This document shows, piece after piece, positions 47,495-56,640 of a stretch of DNA of 64,000 nucleotides. The DNA comes from Saccharothrix syringae. Its GTDB lineage: Bacteria > Actinomycetota > Actinomycetes > Mycobacteriales > Pseudonocardiaceae. The number at the start of each line of letters is the position of its first letter. The first letter of the stretch is position 1. Under the pieces are notes generated by a model. The model ran no database searches. It had not been told where the DNA came from and was given only the letters and a program-made list of their open reading frames with translations. Location of the stretch: NCBI RefSeq assembly GCF_009498035.1, contig NZ_CP034550.1:9424001-9488000 (forward strand), read 5' to 3'. Both the position numbers and the translations under genes were made by a program.

Positions 47495-48805
47495 ATGACC
47501 CCCATCACGCGAACACCGCTGGTCCCGCCCCTGGTCCCAGGGCTGTCGGCCCTGTTGGCGGCGCTGCTGGCAGTGCTGGCGACAGCGCTGTCGCCGCCTC
47601 CTGCCGGCGCCGCCGGCAGGCCCCACCGCTTCGCCTGGCCCCTCGCACCACCGCACGAAGTGGTGCGTCCGTTCGAGGCACCGCCGAGCCCGTACGCCGC
47701 CGGGCACCGGGGCGTGGACCTCCGCGCCGGCCCCGGTGCGGAGGTGCTGGCCGCCGCCGACGGGGTGGTGGTGCACGCGGGCCGGGTGGCCGACCGGCCG
47801 GTGGTGTCGCTGGCGCACGCCGGCGGGCTGCGCACCACGTACGAGCCGGTGGAGCCCGCCGTGGGGCGGGGGCGGCTGGTGCGCCGGGGCGAGCGGGTCG
47901 GGAGGCTGCGCGCGGGGCACGAGGGGTGCGCGCCGGAGTCCTGCCTGCACTGGGGCGCGCTCCGGGTCGGCCCGCCTCGGGCACACGCCTACCTGGACCC
48001 CCTGCACCTGCTCGCGACGGGCCCGGGCCGAGTCCGCCTGCTACCGGTCGACTCCCCGACCCACCGGTCGGCTCCCCCGCCACCGGTCGTCTCTCCTGGC
48101 CACCGGCCGACTTCCCCGGCCACCGGTCGACTCCCCTGGCCACCGGCCGACTCCCCCGACCACCGGTCGACTCCCCTGGCCACCGGCCGACTCCCCCGAC
48201 CACCGGTCGACTCCCCTGGCCACCGGCCGACTCCCCCGACCACCGGCCGACTCCCCTGGCCACCGGCCGACTCCCCCGACCACCGGCCGACTCCCCTGGC
48301 CACCGGCCGACTCCCCCGACCACCGGCCGACTCCCCTGGCCACCGGCCGACTCCCCCGACCACCGATCCCCCGGCCAGCAATCGACTCCCCAGGCCCGGC
48401 GGCTCTTTCAGGCAGTCCTCCCAGCCGACCTCGGCCGCCTTCCTCCGTCGCTTCCTCCACCGCTTCCGCCGACCAGCCCCGCCGACAACCCCACCGCCGG
48501 CTCACCAACCAGCCTCGGAGGCGCGAACCGGAGCTGCCCTGCTAACTCTCCAACTGCTCGTTGAGCTTGGTGCGGAGCCGGAGGACCGCGCGGGTGTGGA
48601 GTTGGCAGACGCGGGACTCGGTCACGCCCAGGACCTTGCCGATCTCGGCCAGGGTCAGGTTCTCGAAGTAGTAAAGGGTGACCACGACGCGGTCGCGTTC
48701 GGCGAGTTGGGCGATGGCGTCGGCCAGTTGGCGGCGGCTGTCCTGGTCGACGAGCGTGGCGATCGGGTCCTCGGCGCCCTCGTCGGGCAGGGACTCGGCC
48801 AGTGA
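47495..48805 (+). CDS. secreted M23-family peptidase with repeat-encoded C-terminal tail
   Basis: ATG 47495 starts a signal-peptide-like region ([23 protein letters not shown]). The M23 domain spans about residues 45-175: zinc ligands in [10 protein letters not shown], a turn-rich beta core, and CLHWGALRV, where the second His of the usual HxH is replaced. It is likely a peptidoglycan-binding or hydrolysing exported protein, matching Rv2891 by position. After residue 185 the coding passes through a 20-base tandem repeat giving Pro/Arg/Asp-rich sequence. In this frame it stops only at 48805, inside antisense whiG; the other two frames stop at 48545 and 48564. The true 3' end is uncertain. Confidence 0.7.
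   Translation: MTPITRTPLVPPLVPGLSALLAALLAVLATALSPPPAGAAGRPHRFAWPLAPPHEVVRPFEAPPSPYAAGHRGVDLRAGPGAEVLAAADGVVVHAGRVADRPVVSLAHAGGLRTTYEPVEPAVGRGRLVRRGERVGRLRAGHEGCAPESCLHWGALRVGPPRAHAYLDPLHLLATGPGRVRLLPVDSPTHRSAPPPPVVSPGHRPTSPATGRLPWPPADSPDHRSTPLATGRLPRPPVDSPGHRPTPPTTGRLPWPPADSPDHRPTPLATGRLPRPPADSPGHRPTPPTTDPPASNRLPRPGGSFRQSSQPTSAAFLRRFLHRFRRPAPPTTPPPAHQPASEARTGAALLTLQLLVELGAEPEDRAGVELADAGLGHAQDLADLGQGQVLEVVKGDHDAVAFGELGDGVGQLAAAVLVDERGDRVLGALVGQGLGQ
48061..48374 (+). repeat. 20-base minisatellite, about 16 units
   Basis: Units CCACCGGYCGACTCCCCTGG and CCACCGGCCGACTCCCCCGA alternate from 48061 to 48359, with a degenerate leading copy at 48041 and a broken one at 48360. The first unit is 19 bases, the rest 20. 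Because 20 is not a multiple of three, gain or loss of a unit changes the reading frame of the M23 tail. Confidence 0.95.
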
Positions 48806-49660
48806 CGAGCCCGCGCCGCCCGCGCTGCGGCCCGCCGCGATCAGCTCGTCGAGGGCCACGACGCTGGTCAGCTGGAGCTGGGCGTAGAGCTCGCGCAGCT
48901 CACCGAGGCCGATCTTCAGCTCGGCGGCCAGTTCGCGGTCGGTCGGGGTGCGCTGGAGGCGGGCGCCGAGGCGTTCGAGGGCGCGCTCGACGTCGCGGGC
49001 CCGGCTGCGGACCGAGCGCGGCACCCAGTCCTGCGAGCGGAGGTCGTCGAGGATGGCGCCCCTGATGCGCTGCATGGCGTAGGTCTCGAACTTCAGGCCG
49101 CGCTCGGGCTCGAACTTCTCGATCGCGTCGACCAGGCCGAAGATGCCCGACTGGATCAGGTCGGCCACGTCGACGTGCGCGGGCAGGCCGGTACCGACGC
49201 GGCCCGCGACGTACTTGACCAGCGGGGCGTAGTGGAGCACGAGGCGATCGCGCACGGTCTGGTCCTTGGACTCGCCGTAGGTGTGCCAGAGCGCGATGAT
49301 GCCGGCTTCCACGTCGTCGGCGGTACGCGATTCGGCGGCCGGGTGCGCCGGTCTGCCGGCACCGCCCGCACTGCCGCCGCTGTCCGCGGTGTGCTCGCCG
49401 ACACCACCGGCACTGCCGCCGCTGTCCGCGGTGTGCTCGCCGACACCACCGGCACTGCCGCCACTGTCCGCGGTGTGCTCGCCGCCGCTGTCCACGGTGT
49501 GCCCGTTTCGGGGCGGCTCGTCGTCGACGTGGTGACCGTTCACCCCGGCCGGGGTGTTCGCCTCCGACGAGGTCCCGACGTTCGCGGCGGAGGGAGAGGT
49601 CACGGTTGCGGTCCGCGAACCTCCCCCTGCTACGTCAGGAACGGGGGTGGGTTCGGTCAT
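48542..49660 (-). CDS. whiG: WhiG/FliA-type RNA polymerase sigma factor with repetitive N-terminus
   Basis: A 372-residue sigma-28-class factor. Region 2 ([50 protein letters not shown]), region 3 ([20 protein letters not shown]) and region 4 ([34 protein letters not shown]) are complete. In Streptomyces WhiG commits aerial hyphae to sporulation. This protein has an extra 110-residue N-terminus with three copies of the 14-residue unit [14 protein letters not shown], about 100 residues longer than usual. Overlaps the end of xerC by 26 bases and convergent with the M23 gene. Confidence 0.93.
   Translation of the reverse strand: MTEPTPVPDVAGGGSRTATVTSPSAANVGTSSEANTPAGVNGHHVDDEPPRNGHTVDSGGEHTADSGGSAGGVGEHTADSGGSAGGVGEHTADSGGSAGGAGRPAHPAAESRTADDVEAGIIALWHTYGESKDQTVRDRLVLHYAPLVKYVAGRVGTGLPAHVDVADLIQSGIFGLVDAIEKFEPERGLKFETYAMQRIRGAILDDLRSQDWVPRSVRSRARDVERALERLGARLQRTPTDRELAAELKIGLGELRELYAQLQLTSVVALDELIAAGRSAGGAGSSLAESLPDEGAEDPIATLVDQDSRRQLADAIAQLAERDRVVVTLYYFENLTLAEIGKVLGVTESRVCQLHTRAVLRLRTKLNEQLES
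49368..49493 (-). repeat. 42-base tandem repeat within whiG
   Basis: Three copies start at 49368, 49410 and 49452; the first two are identical, the third diverges at its end. The 42-base length keeps frame, so each copy adds 14 residues to the sigma factor N-terminus. Confidence 0.9.
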
Positions 49661-50612
49661 GGATCGCCTTCAGCCGTTCGACGGTGACGTGGGTGTAGAG
49701 CTGAGTCGTTGCGAGCGTAGCGTGACCAAGGAGCTCTTGGACGGTGCGCAGGTCCGCTCCCCCTTCCAACAGGTGCGTGGCCGCCGAGTGGCGCAGGCCG
49801 TGGGGCCCGGTGTCGATCCCGTCGGGGAGCGCGCCCACCACGTCGTGGACGATCTTCCTGGCGGTGCGCGGGTCGAGCCGCCCGCCGCGCGCGCCGAGCA
49901 GCAGTGCCCGGTGTGAACGGTCGCTGACCAGCGCCGATCGTCCGTGTTCCACCCAGCGACGTACCGCGCGTTCGGCCGGAACGCCGAACGGCACCACACG
50001 TTCGCGGCTGCCCTTGCCCAGAACCCGAATCACCCTTTGGGAGTAGTCCACGTCGTCGAGGTCGAGACCGCACAACTCCGCGACTCGCACACCCGTCGCG
50101 TACAGCAACTCCACCACGGCCTGGTCACGCAGCGCAACCGGATCTCCCTGTTCCGCGCCTACTTCGGCAGCCGCCATCGCGGCGCGGGCCTGCTCCGGGC
50201 GCAGCACCTGGGGCAGCGTCCGGTGCGGGCGGGGCGCGGCCAGCCGCGGGCCCGGGTCGTCGGCGAGCAGGCCGGTGCGGGCTGCCCACGCGGTGAACGC
50301 CCGGGCGGAGGCCGCGCGCCGCGCCAGCGTCGTGCGGCTCGCGCCGGCCGAGTGCTGCGCGGCCAGCCAGGAACGGAGCCCGGGCAGGTCGACTGACTCC
50401 ACCGCGGCGTGCTCGGGCGCGCCGGCGGCCAGGTGGACCAGCAGGGCCACCACGTCACCCAGGTAAGCGCGAACCGTGTGCGGGGATAACGCGCGCTCGG
50501 AGGCGAGGTGGCGCTCGTAGCCGTCCAGCGCCGCCTTGACGTCGGCAGGCAGCCCGCGACGGAGGCGCGCGAGATCCGCTCTCGGTGTCCGAGCGGGCGG
50601 CTGCGGGGACAT
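49635..50612 (-). CDS. xerC: tyrosine recombinase XerC
   Basis: A 325-residue recombinase that resolves chromosome dimers. The N-terminal SAM-like core-binding domain is about residues 20-115. The catalytic domain has Arg in [11 protein letters not shown], the H-x-x-R box [11 protein letters not shown], His in [10 protein letters not shown] and the Tyr in LYTHVT. The start is ATG 50612. The dprA-xerC-whiG order is typical of actinomycetes, so this is a housekeeping gene rather than part of the neighbouring island. Confidence 0.93.
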   Translation of the reverse strand: MSPQPPARTPRADLARLRRGLPADVKAALDGYERHLASERALSPHTVRAYLGDVVALLVHLAAGAPEHAAVESVDLPGLRSWLAAQHSAGASRTTLARRAASARAFTAWAARTGLLADDPGPRLAAPRPHRTLPQVLRPEQARAAMAAAEVGAEQGDPVALRDQAVVELLYATGVRVAELCGLDLDDVDYSQRVIRVLGKGSRERVVPFGVPAERAVRRWVEHGRSALVSDRSHRALLLGARGGRLDPRTARKIVHDVVGALPDGIDTGPHGLRHSAATHLLEGGADLRTVQELLGHATLATTQLYTHVTVERLKAIHDRTHPRS

Positions 50613-50645
50613 AGTCCCTGACGCTGCGCCCTCAAGCGCACTTGG

Positions 50646-51110
50646 TCAAGTATCGCCACGCCAACTCGCCTCCTGGGAGCGCTTCCAACCTGTTTCCGCG
50701 CGCTGGGCCAGACCGGCCAGTTCGAGTTCCGGCAGCAGAGCGCGCACCCGCGTGAGCTCGACACCCGACTCGACCGAGATCGCCTCCGGGCTGCACCCCG
50801 ACGACAGGCCCAACGCTTCGAAGACCCGCATCGCGTCGCCCTGCGGCGCACCGACGTCGGTGTTGCGCGTCGCCTCGACCAGGTCGACGCCGAGCCGCCC
50901 GGTGGATTCGAGGATCTCGGCGACGTTGGTGACCGGCAGGGCCTCGCCGGACCGCAGCAGCTCGTGGCAGCCCAGCGAGCTGACCGAGGTGACCGGCCCC
51001 GGCACCGCCATGAGCACCCGCCCGAGCGCCGAGGTGGACGCGGCCGTGTTCTTGGCCCCGCTGCGCCGCCCCGCCTCGACCACCACCGTGCCCTCGGCCA
51101 GCGCGGCGTT
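50646..51110 (-). pseudogene. dprA: dprA, 3' fragment truncated by insertion
   Basis: The fragment reads NAALAEGTVVVEAGRRSGAK NTAA ... GRVLMAVPGPVTS ... GCHELLR and continues through the C-terminal winged helix to its stop at 50646. This is the DprA/Smf Rossmann-fold core after the RNR-x-x-AAL motif plus the DML1-like domain. Homology ends abruptly at 51110; everything upstream, including the start and the ssDNA-binding N-terminal half, is missing and replaced by the recombinase island. DprA loads RecA on incoming DNA, so natural transformation or recombination of imported DNA may be affected. Confidence 0.88.
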
Positions 51111-51236
51111 CTCTGAGGGTCGTCACCCTGTGGTGTGACGTTGCATTGAGTTTCCGAGGTGTCGGCACCACAGCGGTTCTGTGGGGGTGTAGCTCTGTGG
51201 CTCCTTGTTGCTGATCGAGAAGGAGTAGAGGCAAGG

Positions 51237-52391
51237 GTGCGAGCGTTTCGAGTGCGGATGCCGTCAGGTAGCCGGTACTGGACGGTGATCGACGACGAGT
51301 TGCACGTCATGTCGGTGGCCGATCGGTTCCTGCGGGAGCTGCGGTTCGGGCGGGACCGGGCCGAGTCGACCAGCGAGGCGTACGCCCGTGGAGTCGCGTT
51401 GTTCCTGTGCTGGTGTGTGCGGACCGGTCGGGACTGGACGACGGCGGCGGCCGAGATGGGCCTGTTCATGACCTGGCTGAAGTACACCCCGACAGGCGAC
51501 GGTCAAGTGGTTATCGGTCCCGGTGCGGCACCGGTACGTGGTGAAGCTCGAATCAATGCGGTGCTGGTGGCCGTGCGGGCGTTTCTGTCGTTCGCCGTGG
51601 TCAACGGACAAGCCCCGCAGTGGGTTCTCGGGGCGATCTACGAACTGGCGGACACCCGTGATCTGCCGCTGGAAACCCAGAGCGAGGACGGTGGGCTGTT
51701 CTACCGACTGCGCGCCCGGCACAGTTTGAAAGAGCCAGAGACCGCGATGGACCGGGCCAGCGATGAGGAGATCGTTGCGCTGTTCATGGCATGTCGTTCG
51801 GCACGGGACCGATTGATCGTGTTGCTGCTGTCACGTGTGGGTCTGCGCAGGAGCCAGACCGTAGGGCTACGTCGCAGCGACCTTCATCTGTTGCCCGATA
51901 ACCGGTCGCTGGGCTGCGACGTGGAGGGAGCCCATCTTCATGTGACTCGGCGAGAGAATGCCAACGGAGCGTGGTCGAAGTCGCGGCGCTCGTACTCGGT
52001 ACCGGCGGATTTCCTTGTGGTGCAGGCCATCGACCAGTATCTGCTTGAGCGCCATCAGTGCCCGGAGGCTTCCAACAGCGACTTCCTGCTGGTGAACTTG
52101 TTCCGGCCACCGCTGGGCGAGCCGATGCCCCCTGGCGCGGTAAATGAGCTGTTCAAGGCACTGTGCGCCCGTGCCGGTCTGGCCAGGTCCGTCACGCCGC
52201 ACATGTGCCGTCACACCTTCGGCAGCAACCTCGCCGACTCTGGCGCGCTGCTGGATGAAATTCAACATCTGATGGGCCACGCCAGCCCCACCTCGTCGCA
52301 GCCTTACCTGCATCCTTCGGTGTCGCGACTGCGCCAGGCCGTCGACCGGGTACCCACTCCCCGCGTGCTAGCTGAGGGAGTTTCTCGGTGA
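51237..52391 (+). CDS. tyrosine recombinase, TnpA-like
   Basis: A 384-residue tyrosine recombinase from GTG 51237 (AAGGAG upstream); the frame is open from 51159 but the extra residues look non-coding. N-terminal core-binding domain (VADRFLRELRFGRDRAESTS), catalytic Arg in LSRVGLRRSQTVGL, H-x-x-R in PHMCRHTFGSNLAD, His in LMGHASPTSSQ and Tyr in PYLHPS. Counterpart of TnpA of Tn554. The next gene starts in a GTGA overlap. Confidence 0.88.
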   Translation: MRAFRVRMPSGSRYWTVIDDELHVMSVADRFLRELRFGRDRAESTSEAYARGVALFLCWCVRTGRDWTTAAAEMGLFMTWLKYTPTGDGQVVIGPGAAPVRGEARINAVLVAVRAFLSFAVVNGQAPQWVLGAIYELADTRDLPLETQSEDGGLFYRLRARHSLKEPETAMDRASDEEIVALFMACRSARDRLIVLLLSRVGLRRSQTVGLRRSDLHLLPDNRSLGCDVEGAHLHVTRRENANGAWSKSRRSYSVPADFLVVQAIDQYLLERHQCPEASNSDFLLVNLFRPPLGEPMPPGAVNELFKALCARAGLARSVTPHMCRHTFGSNLADSGALLDEIQHLMGHASPTSSQPYLHPSVSRLRQAVDRVPTPRVLAEGVSR

Positions 52392-54871
52392 TCAGCAGCA
52401 TCACAGCACACCTTGTCGACCCCCGCACCGAGAGCGCCGAGGGTGCGGAAATCTGGGCCGCGATCGAGCCGGAAAGCCTGAAGATCCTGGGCTGGGACCA
52501 TCAGCGCAGGGTGCTGGTCTTCCCTGTCGGACACCCGTTGCTGGGATGGAGGGCGTGCAGGGTGACCGGGTGCCACAACGATGGCCGATCCGCGTTGCAG
52601 TTGTGCCCCTCGTGCGGACGCCGTTGGCAGGCCGTTGTGGGTACGGACTTCGACACATTCCTGGCGACGCCCAAGCCTGTGATGCGGTGCATCGGGGTGG
52701 CACCGTGCGCAGTGGAAGGATGTAAACGCCCGGCGAAGACCACACGGACGCGCCTGTGCGTTACCCACGAGTACCAGAAGGCTTTTCGGCTGAAGCTGCC
52801 GCTGGAGCAATTTCTCACACACCCCGAGGTGGTTCCCCTCTCCGCGTTCGGACCCTGCGAAGTCGCGGCCTGCACCCGTGACCGCACGGGCAAAGGTCCG
52901 TACTGCCAGCAGCACGCCCAGCGCCATAAACTGCTCAAGAGAGAACCGGCTTTCGACGTCGACCACTGGCGGCGGACGGCCTCGGCCGTCTCCGAGGGCA
53001 GCGAGGTCAGTCTGCGCGGCCTGCCGGATCGGGTTGCGGCCGAAGTGATCTACGGCATCCAGCATCGGACCAAGCACGATGTCAAGACCAAGTACCTCAT
53101 GGTCCGTCCAGCGTGTGACTATCTCCGAGAGGCGGAGGTGTCGACGGTGGAGGATCTTCCGCTTGACACGCTGCCCCGGACCGTCCGGGTGTTCCTGACG
53201 TCCGTCGTGAAGGCCCTGCGACGCCGGAGGTCGACGCCGGAAAGCGAGCGCCACAACGACGTATGGGATCTGTACGCCTTTGGCCAGTCCGGGAATCTCA
53301 CGTTCACCGGGATCACACAGCAGTGGCTCCGAGAGGCAGTCAAACGGTGGGCTTTCAATGATCTTCCGAGGCGGCGCGGCAGCAACGTCAGCAACGTCGT
53401 GCAGCAGAAGATCAACTCGGTAGTCCGGCTGTCGGAGAGTCTGCGGCTTCAGCGAGAAGACCACGGTGGAGATCTCGCCGCGCTGAGCCGCCACGACATC
53501 ACGGCATTCCTCAACCGCCTGGCCTACCTGCAAGACCAGGGCGAGATCAGCGGCTACACGCGCCTCGCGTTGTGTCGCTCGGCTCGGCAGGTGCTGGGCG
53601 GGATACATGGTCTGGGCCTGACCGACGCAGGCAACCTCCTGCACGGGCTTCCCAGCAGTTTCATGATCAGTCTCGACGACCTGCCCGACGAGCCAGAGGA
53701 CAGCGAGGCGGGGAAGGACCTGCCCGCGGAAGTGATGCAGCACCTGTGCTCCCACCTCGACGGGCTGGAGGAAATGACCAGTGCTGACCTGCGGTTCTCT
53801 GTCGAACTACTGATCGACACCGGCAGGCGCCCAGATGAGATTGCCAAACTCTGGCTGGACTGCTTGGAGCGCGATCAGGACGGCAAGCCCGTCCTGATCT
53901 ATGACAACCACAAGACCAACCGGAAGGGGCGGCGACTGCCGATCCCCGAGGCCACCGCTGCGGTCATCGTCGCCCAGCAAGAACGCGTCCGGGCACGTTA
54001 CCCAGACACCCCGGCGAGCCAGCTCAGACTGTTCCCGAGCACATCCCGGAACCCGGCGGGGAACAGGCCGGTCAGCGATGACTGGATCACTGACCGGCAC
54101 CGCCGCTGGGTTACCAGCCTGCCTGACATCCACGTGCCCACGATGGTGCAAGAGGGCGGCACGCAGGTGACCAAGATGCTGCCGTTCGATAAGGCAAAGA
54201 TCTTTCCCTACGCCTACCGCCACAGCTACGCCCAGCGGCACGCCGACGCCGGGGTGGATGTTACGGTCCTGAAGGGCCTGATGGATCACCGCCAGATCAC
54301 CACTACAGAACGTTACTACCGGGTCGGCGAGCATCGACGTCGAGAAGCGGTTGAACGGGTCGTGGTGATGCAGTTCGACCGACACGGCAACCGAGTCTGG
54401 CGGCAGGCCAAGGCGCTGCTGGACTCCGAGCACCTCCGACGCGCGGTCGGTGAGGTCGCCGTTCCCTACGGCGGCTGCTCCGAGCCGTCCAACGTCGCGG
54501 CTGGAGGACAGGACTGCCCGCTGCGGTTCCGCTGTGTCGGATGCGGGCACTTCAGCACCGACATCTCCTACCTGCCCGACCTTGAGCACTATCTCGCCGA
54601 TCTGTTGCGGCACAGGGAGCGTCTTGCGGCGGCACTGGACGCCGACGAGTGGGCGAAGACCGAAGCCGTGCCCTCCGACGAGGAGATCAGGCGCATCCGC
54701 CGACTGGTCGACCGGATGAAGGGCGACCTGAACGACTTGTCGGAGGAGGAGCGCGCTCAAATCGAGGAAGCCATCGCGATCGTCCGCCGAGGGCGAGGCA
54801 AGATCGTCGGCTTGGGCCTTCCTCGTGTCCGCCAGCCCCTACCCGACCTGCGACCGGAGCGCACCGCATGA
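52388..54871 (+). CDS. large tyrosine recombinase with zinc-cluster domains, TnpB-like
   Basis: An 827-residue protein. The first 200 residues hold three Cys/His clusters (CRVTGCHN ... CPSCG; CAVEGCKRPA ... CVTHE; CEVAACTRDRTGKGPYCQQH), likely zinc-binding DNA contacts. The recombinase core lies at about 430-670: Arg in IDTGRRPDEIAKL, Lys in HKTNRKGRRLP, AYRHSYAQRH in place of the usual HxxRH, then LMDHRQITTTERYYRV with His and Tyr. A further cluster CPLRFRCVGCGHF and a coiled C-terminus follow. Larger than TnpB of Tn554 but with the same position and logic. Confidence 0.88.
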   Translation: MISSITAHLVDPRTESAEGAEIWAAIEPESLKILGWDHQRRVLVFPVGHPLLGWRACRVTGCHNDGRSALQLCPSCGRRWQAVVGTDFDTFLATPKPVMRCIGVAPCAVEGCKRPAKTTRTRLCVTHEYQKAFRLKLPLEQFLTHPEVVPLSAFGPCEVAACTRDRTGKGPYCQQHAQRHKLLKREPAFDVDHWRRTASAVSEGSEVSLRGLPDRVAAEVIYGIQHRTKHDVKTKYLMVRPACDYLREAEVSTVEDLPLDTLPRTVRVFLTSVVKALRRRRSTPESERHNDVWDLYAFGQSGNLTFTGITQQWLREAVKRWAFNDLPRRRGSNVSNVVQQKINSVVRLSESLRLQREDHGGDLAALSRHDITAFLNRLAYLQDQGEISGYTRLALCRSARQVLGGIHGLGLTDAGNLLHGLPSSFMISLDDLPDEPEDSEAGKDLPAEVMQHLCSHLDGLEEMTSADLRFSVELLIDTGRRPDEIAKLWLDCLERDQDGKPVLIYDNHKTNRKGRRLPIPEATAAVIVAQQERVRARYPDTPASQLRLFPSTSRNPAGNRPVSDDWITDRHRRWVTSLPDIHVPTMVQEGGTQVTKMLPFDKAKIFPYAYRHSYAQRHADAGVDVTVLKGLMDHRQITTTERYYRVGEHRRREAVERVVVMQFDRHGNRVWRQAKALLDSEHLRRAVGEVAVPYGGCSEPSNVAAGGQDCPLRFRCVGCGHFSTDISYLPDLEHYLADLLRHRERLAAALDADEWAKTEAVPSDEEIRRIRRLVDRMKGDLNDLSEEERAQIEEAIAIVRRGRGKIVGLGLPRVRQPLPDLRPERTA

Positions 54872-55395
54872 CCACCGACAATTCGATGATCGAAGGACGG
54901 CGGGCGGATTCGGCCCGCCGTCGCCAGCGGGTCATCAAGGCCATCAACGCTGCCAGCACCAGCGGCGGGGAACTGAGCGTGTCGGCGATCGCTCGCGCCG
55001 CGGCCGTCGACCGCACGTTCATCTATCGACACCCCGACCTGCTCGGTCAAGTCCGCACCGCCCAAAGCAACCCTGCGGCGGCCGACGGCACCGGCCCCGT
55101 GGTGAGCCGAGCCTCCCTGCAAGCAGACCTCGCCAACGCGCACGGCCAGATCAATCGGCAAGCCGCCCGCATACGACAGTTGGAGAACAAGCTGTCGGAG
55201 ATGCTGGGCGAGCACGCCTGGCGCGAGTCCGGCCTCGGCGCGCCCGCCGACATCGATCAGCTCCAGCGCCGGATCACCGGGCTGGAGCAAGAAGTCGTCA
55301 TGCTCAAGGGCCGCCTGGAGGAACAAGGCCAAGACTTGGATGCCGCACGAGCTGCCAACCGCGAGCTGATGAGCCGCCTGAACCGGAACGGCTGA
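54868..55395 (+). CDS. small coiled-coil TnpC-like protein (DUF6262 type)
   Basis: A 175-residue protein overlapping the previous stop by ATGA. The N-terminal half looks like an HTH (ELSVSAIARAAAVDRTFIYR) and the C-terminal half is a long heptad-rich coiled coil (NAHGQINRQAARIRQLENKL; LEQEVVMLKGRLEEQGQDLD). Tn554 TnpC is a small accessory protein that helps choose orientation of integration. DUF6262 proteins commonly follow two tyrosine recombinases in actinomycetes (recalled). Confidence 0.8.
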   Translation: MTTDNSMIEGRRADSARRRQRVIKAINAASTSGGELSVSAIARAAAVDRTFIYRHPDLLGQVRTAQSNPAAADGTGPVVSRASLQADLANAHGQINRQAARIRQLENKLSEMLGEHAWRESGLGAPADIDQLQRRITGLEQEVVMLKGRLEEQGQDLDAARAANRELMSRLNRNG

Positions 55396-55469
55396 CGCCA
55401 AACGCGACTGCCATGCAGGCGATCGGGATCTTGAAGTTGGGCGGTTTTACCTGATCAGGACATGAGTGA

Positions 55470-55538
55470 GCCCCTGGGGCAGGGCGCCCCAGGGGCCACT
55501 TGCTAGTCTTGATCAGTCGTCTGCGGCACAGACGACTG
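55470..55538. other. paired stem-loops after the transposition genes
   Basis: Hairpin 1: GCCCCTGGGGC (55470-55480) with GCCCCAGGGGC (55486-55496), loop AGGGC. Hairpin 2: CAGTCGTCTG (55514-55523) with CAGACGACTG (55529-55538), loop CGGCA. The first can terminate the recombinase operon; the second is of unknown use. Confidence 0.6.
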
Positions 55539-55716
55539 GCATCAAACCAGCTATGTCTATCAACCCAAGAGAAGACTAGCCGGCGTTTACACGGCTCGTC
55601 AACTCGGTGGCCACGGATCACATCACCCTGTGGCTGCCGGGTGCGACCGGCGGTTCGAGGGACCCTCCCTTGGGCTTTGGTGCCATGAGCTGCCGAGAAG
55701 CGAGCAGTGAAAACCC

Positions 55717-55851
55717 GTGCAGGGCAAGGAGTTCTGTTCAGCGTGCCACGACAACACCTCCAGCAGACCTGAAGGCGACGTGTGGGTCTGCGCCGAATGC
55801 GGTCGACACCGGGCCAGGCGGCACCGTCGTATCCGGCGCACCCCTCGGTGA
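55717..55851 (+). CDS. candidate 44-residue zinc-ribbon protein
   Basis: From GTG 55717: two CxxC knuckles (FCSACHD and WVCAECGRH) 18 residues apart, followed by an Arg/His-rich tail. The spacing is that of a zinc ribbon. The ribosome site is weak and the ORF is short, but a strong hairpin follows directly. Could be a DNA-binding or adaptor miniprotein of the element. Confidence 0.4.
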   Translation: MQGKEFCSACHDNTSSRPEGDVWVCAECGRHRARRHRRIRRTPR

Positions 55852-55858
55852 TCGGAAT

Positions 55859-55895
55859 GATGGGTTCCGCAGCGCATTGCGCTGCGGAACCCATC
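55859..55895. terminator. bidirectional terminator
   Basis: A perfect 17-bp stem, GATGGGTTCCGCAGCGC with GCGCTGCGGAACCCATC, and a three-base loop. It separates the zinc-ribbon ORF from the convergent gene ending at 55961. Confidence 0.85.
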
Positions 55896-55960
55896 AAGTC
55901 CACAACCTGGCCCGACCCTTTCGACAGCGGCAGTCGGCGCCGGTGGACGGGTGGGCCGAC

Positions 55961-56479
55961 CTAGCCGTCCAGCCCGAGCCCAGGGATCTCTTCCTCGGTG
56001 GGCGGCCACCCAGGTACCGGCAACCGTCGGCTGAGTGCCGCGATCACCCAGTCGTTGTCGCGGAGCTTCACGATGAACGAGTGGCCCGCCATAGGCGGAC
56101 CGCCAGCTTCGACGTACCCGACGTGCTGCGACTCGACGAGAACCACGAGTTCCATGTCGACTCCGACCAGGGTCGGTGCACCGAAGACTCCGAAGTCGCC
56201 AGCGAGCATGTCGTACACACGACGCCAGTGAGCGATGTACCAGTCCAGCATGGACTCGGCGTCGGAGCTGTCGGGGTTCGCCTCGGCCAGGGTGGCGGCG
56301 CGGCGGTCGTCTACTCGCCCGGCCGTATTGAGTACCCATGCTTGTGCAAGTGCCAGACGAAGTGGTCCGTCGAGAACAGCCCACAGGTGCCAGCCGGGTT
56401 CATCACCGTGGAGTTCGGCCGCCCAGTCCAGCACTGTGGCGAGACCGCCCGGCAATGACGACGGGTCGATATCTGCCAT
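55961..56479 (-). CDS. hypothetical protein, 172 residues
   Basis: Not recognised. It starts at ATG 56479 with AAGGAG nine bases upstream and an AT-rich promoter stretch. Acidic overall, with no signal peptide or membrane helix. Helical first half (LPGGLATVLDWAAELHG; MLDWYIAHWRRVYDMLAG) and beta-rich second half (MELVVLVESQHVGYVEAGG; HSFIVKLRDNDWVIAALS) give an NTF2-like or immunity-protein-like impression only. Flanked by terminators, so it is transcribed alone. Confidence 0.7.
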   Translation of the reverse strand: MADIDPSSLPGGLATVLDWAAELHGDEPGWHLWAVLDGPLRLALAQAWVLNTAGRVDDRRAATLAEANPDSSDAESMLDWYIAHWRRVYDMLAGDFGVFGAPTLVGVDMELVVLVESQHVGYVEAGGPPMAGHSFIVKLRDNDWVIAALSRRLPVPGWPPTEEEIPGLGLDG

Positions 56480-56640
56480 GGGGCTTCGCTCCTTTTATTG
56501 AAAATGCAATTCGACGACACGAGAGAGTCCCGCCTCGCAAGGTCGCATGTACGCCTGGTTACTGCGCATAAGACTCAAATGGGCAGGTTGAATCTAGATA
56601 ACCTGTAAGCGGTCCTGTTGCGAAATCGATCATTGGCAGA

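Noticed and set aside
48061..48374. 20-base repeat array as CRISPR
   Set aside because: Units are contiguous, with no spacers between them, so this is a minisatellite.
48542..48805. M23 reading frame overlapping whiG taken as a real C-terminal domain
   Set aside because: The 264 bases are antisense to conserved sigma region 4 and the other frames stop at the gene boundary. It is most likely frame slippage caused by the repeat.
49635..50612. xerC as part of the mobile element
   Set aside because: The gene order dprA-xerC-whiG is conserved in actinomycetes and its base composition matches the chromosome. The element begins only at 51111.
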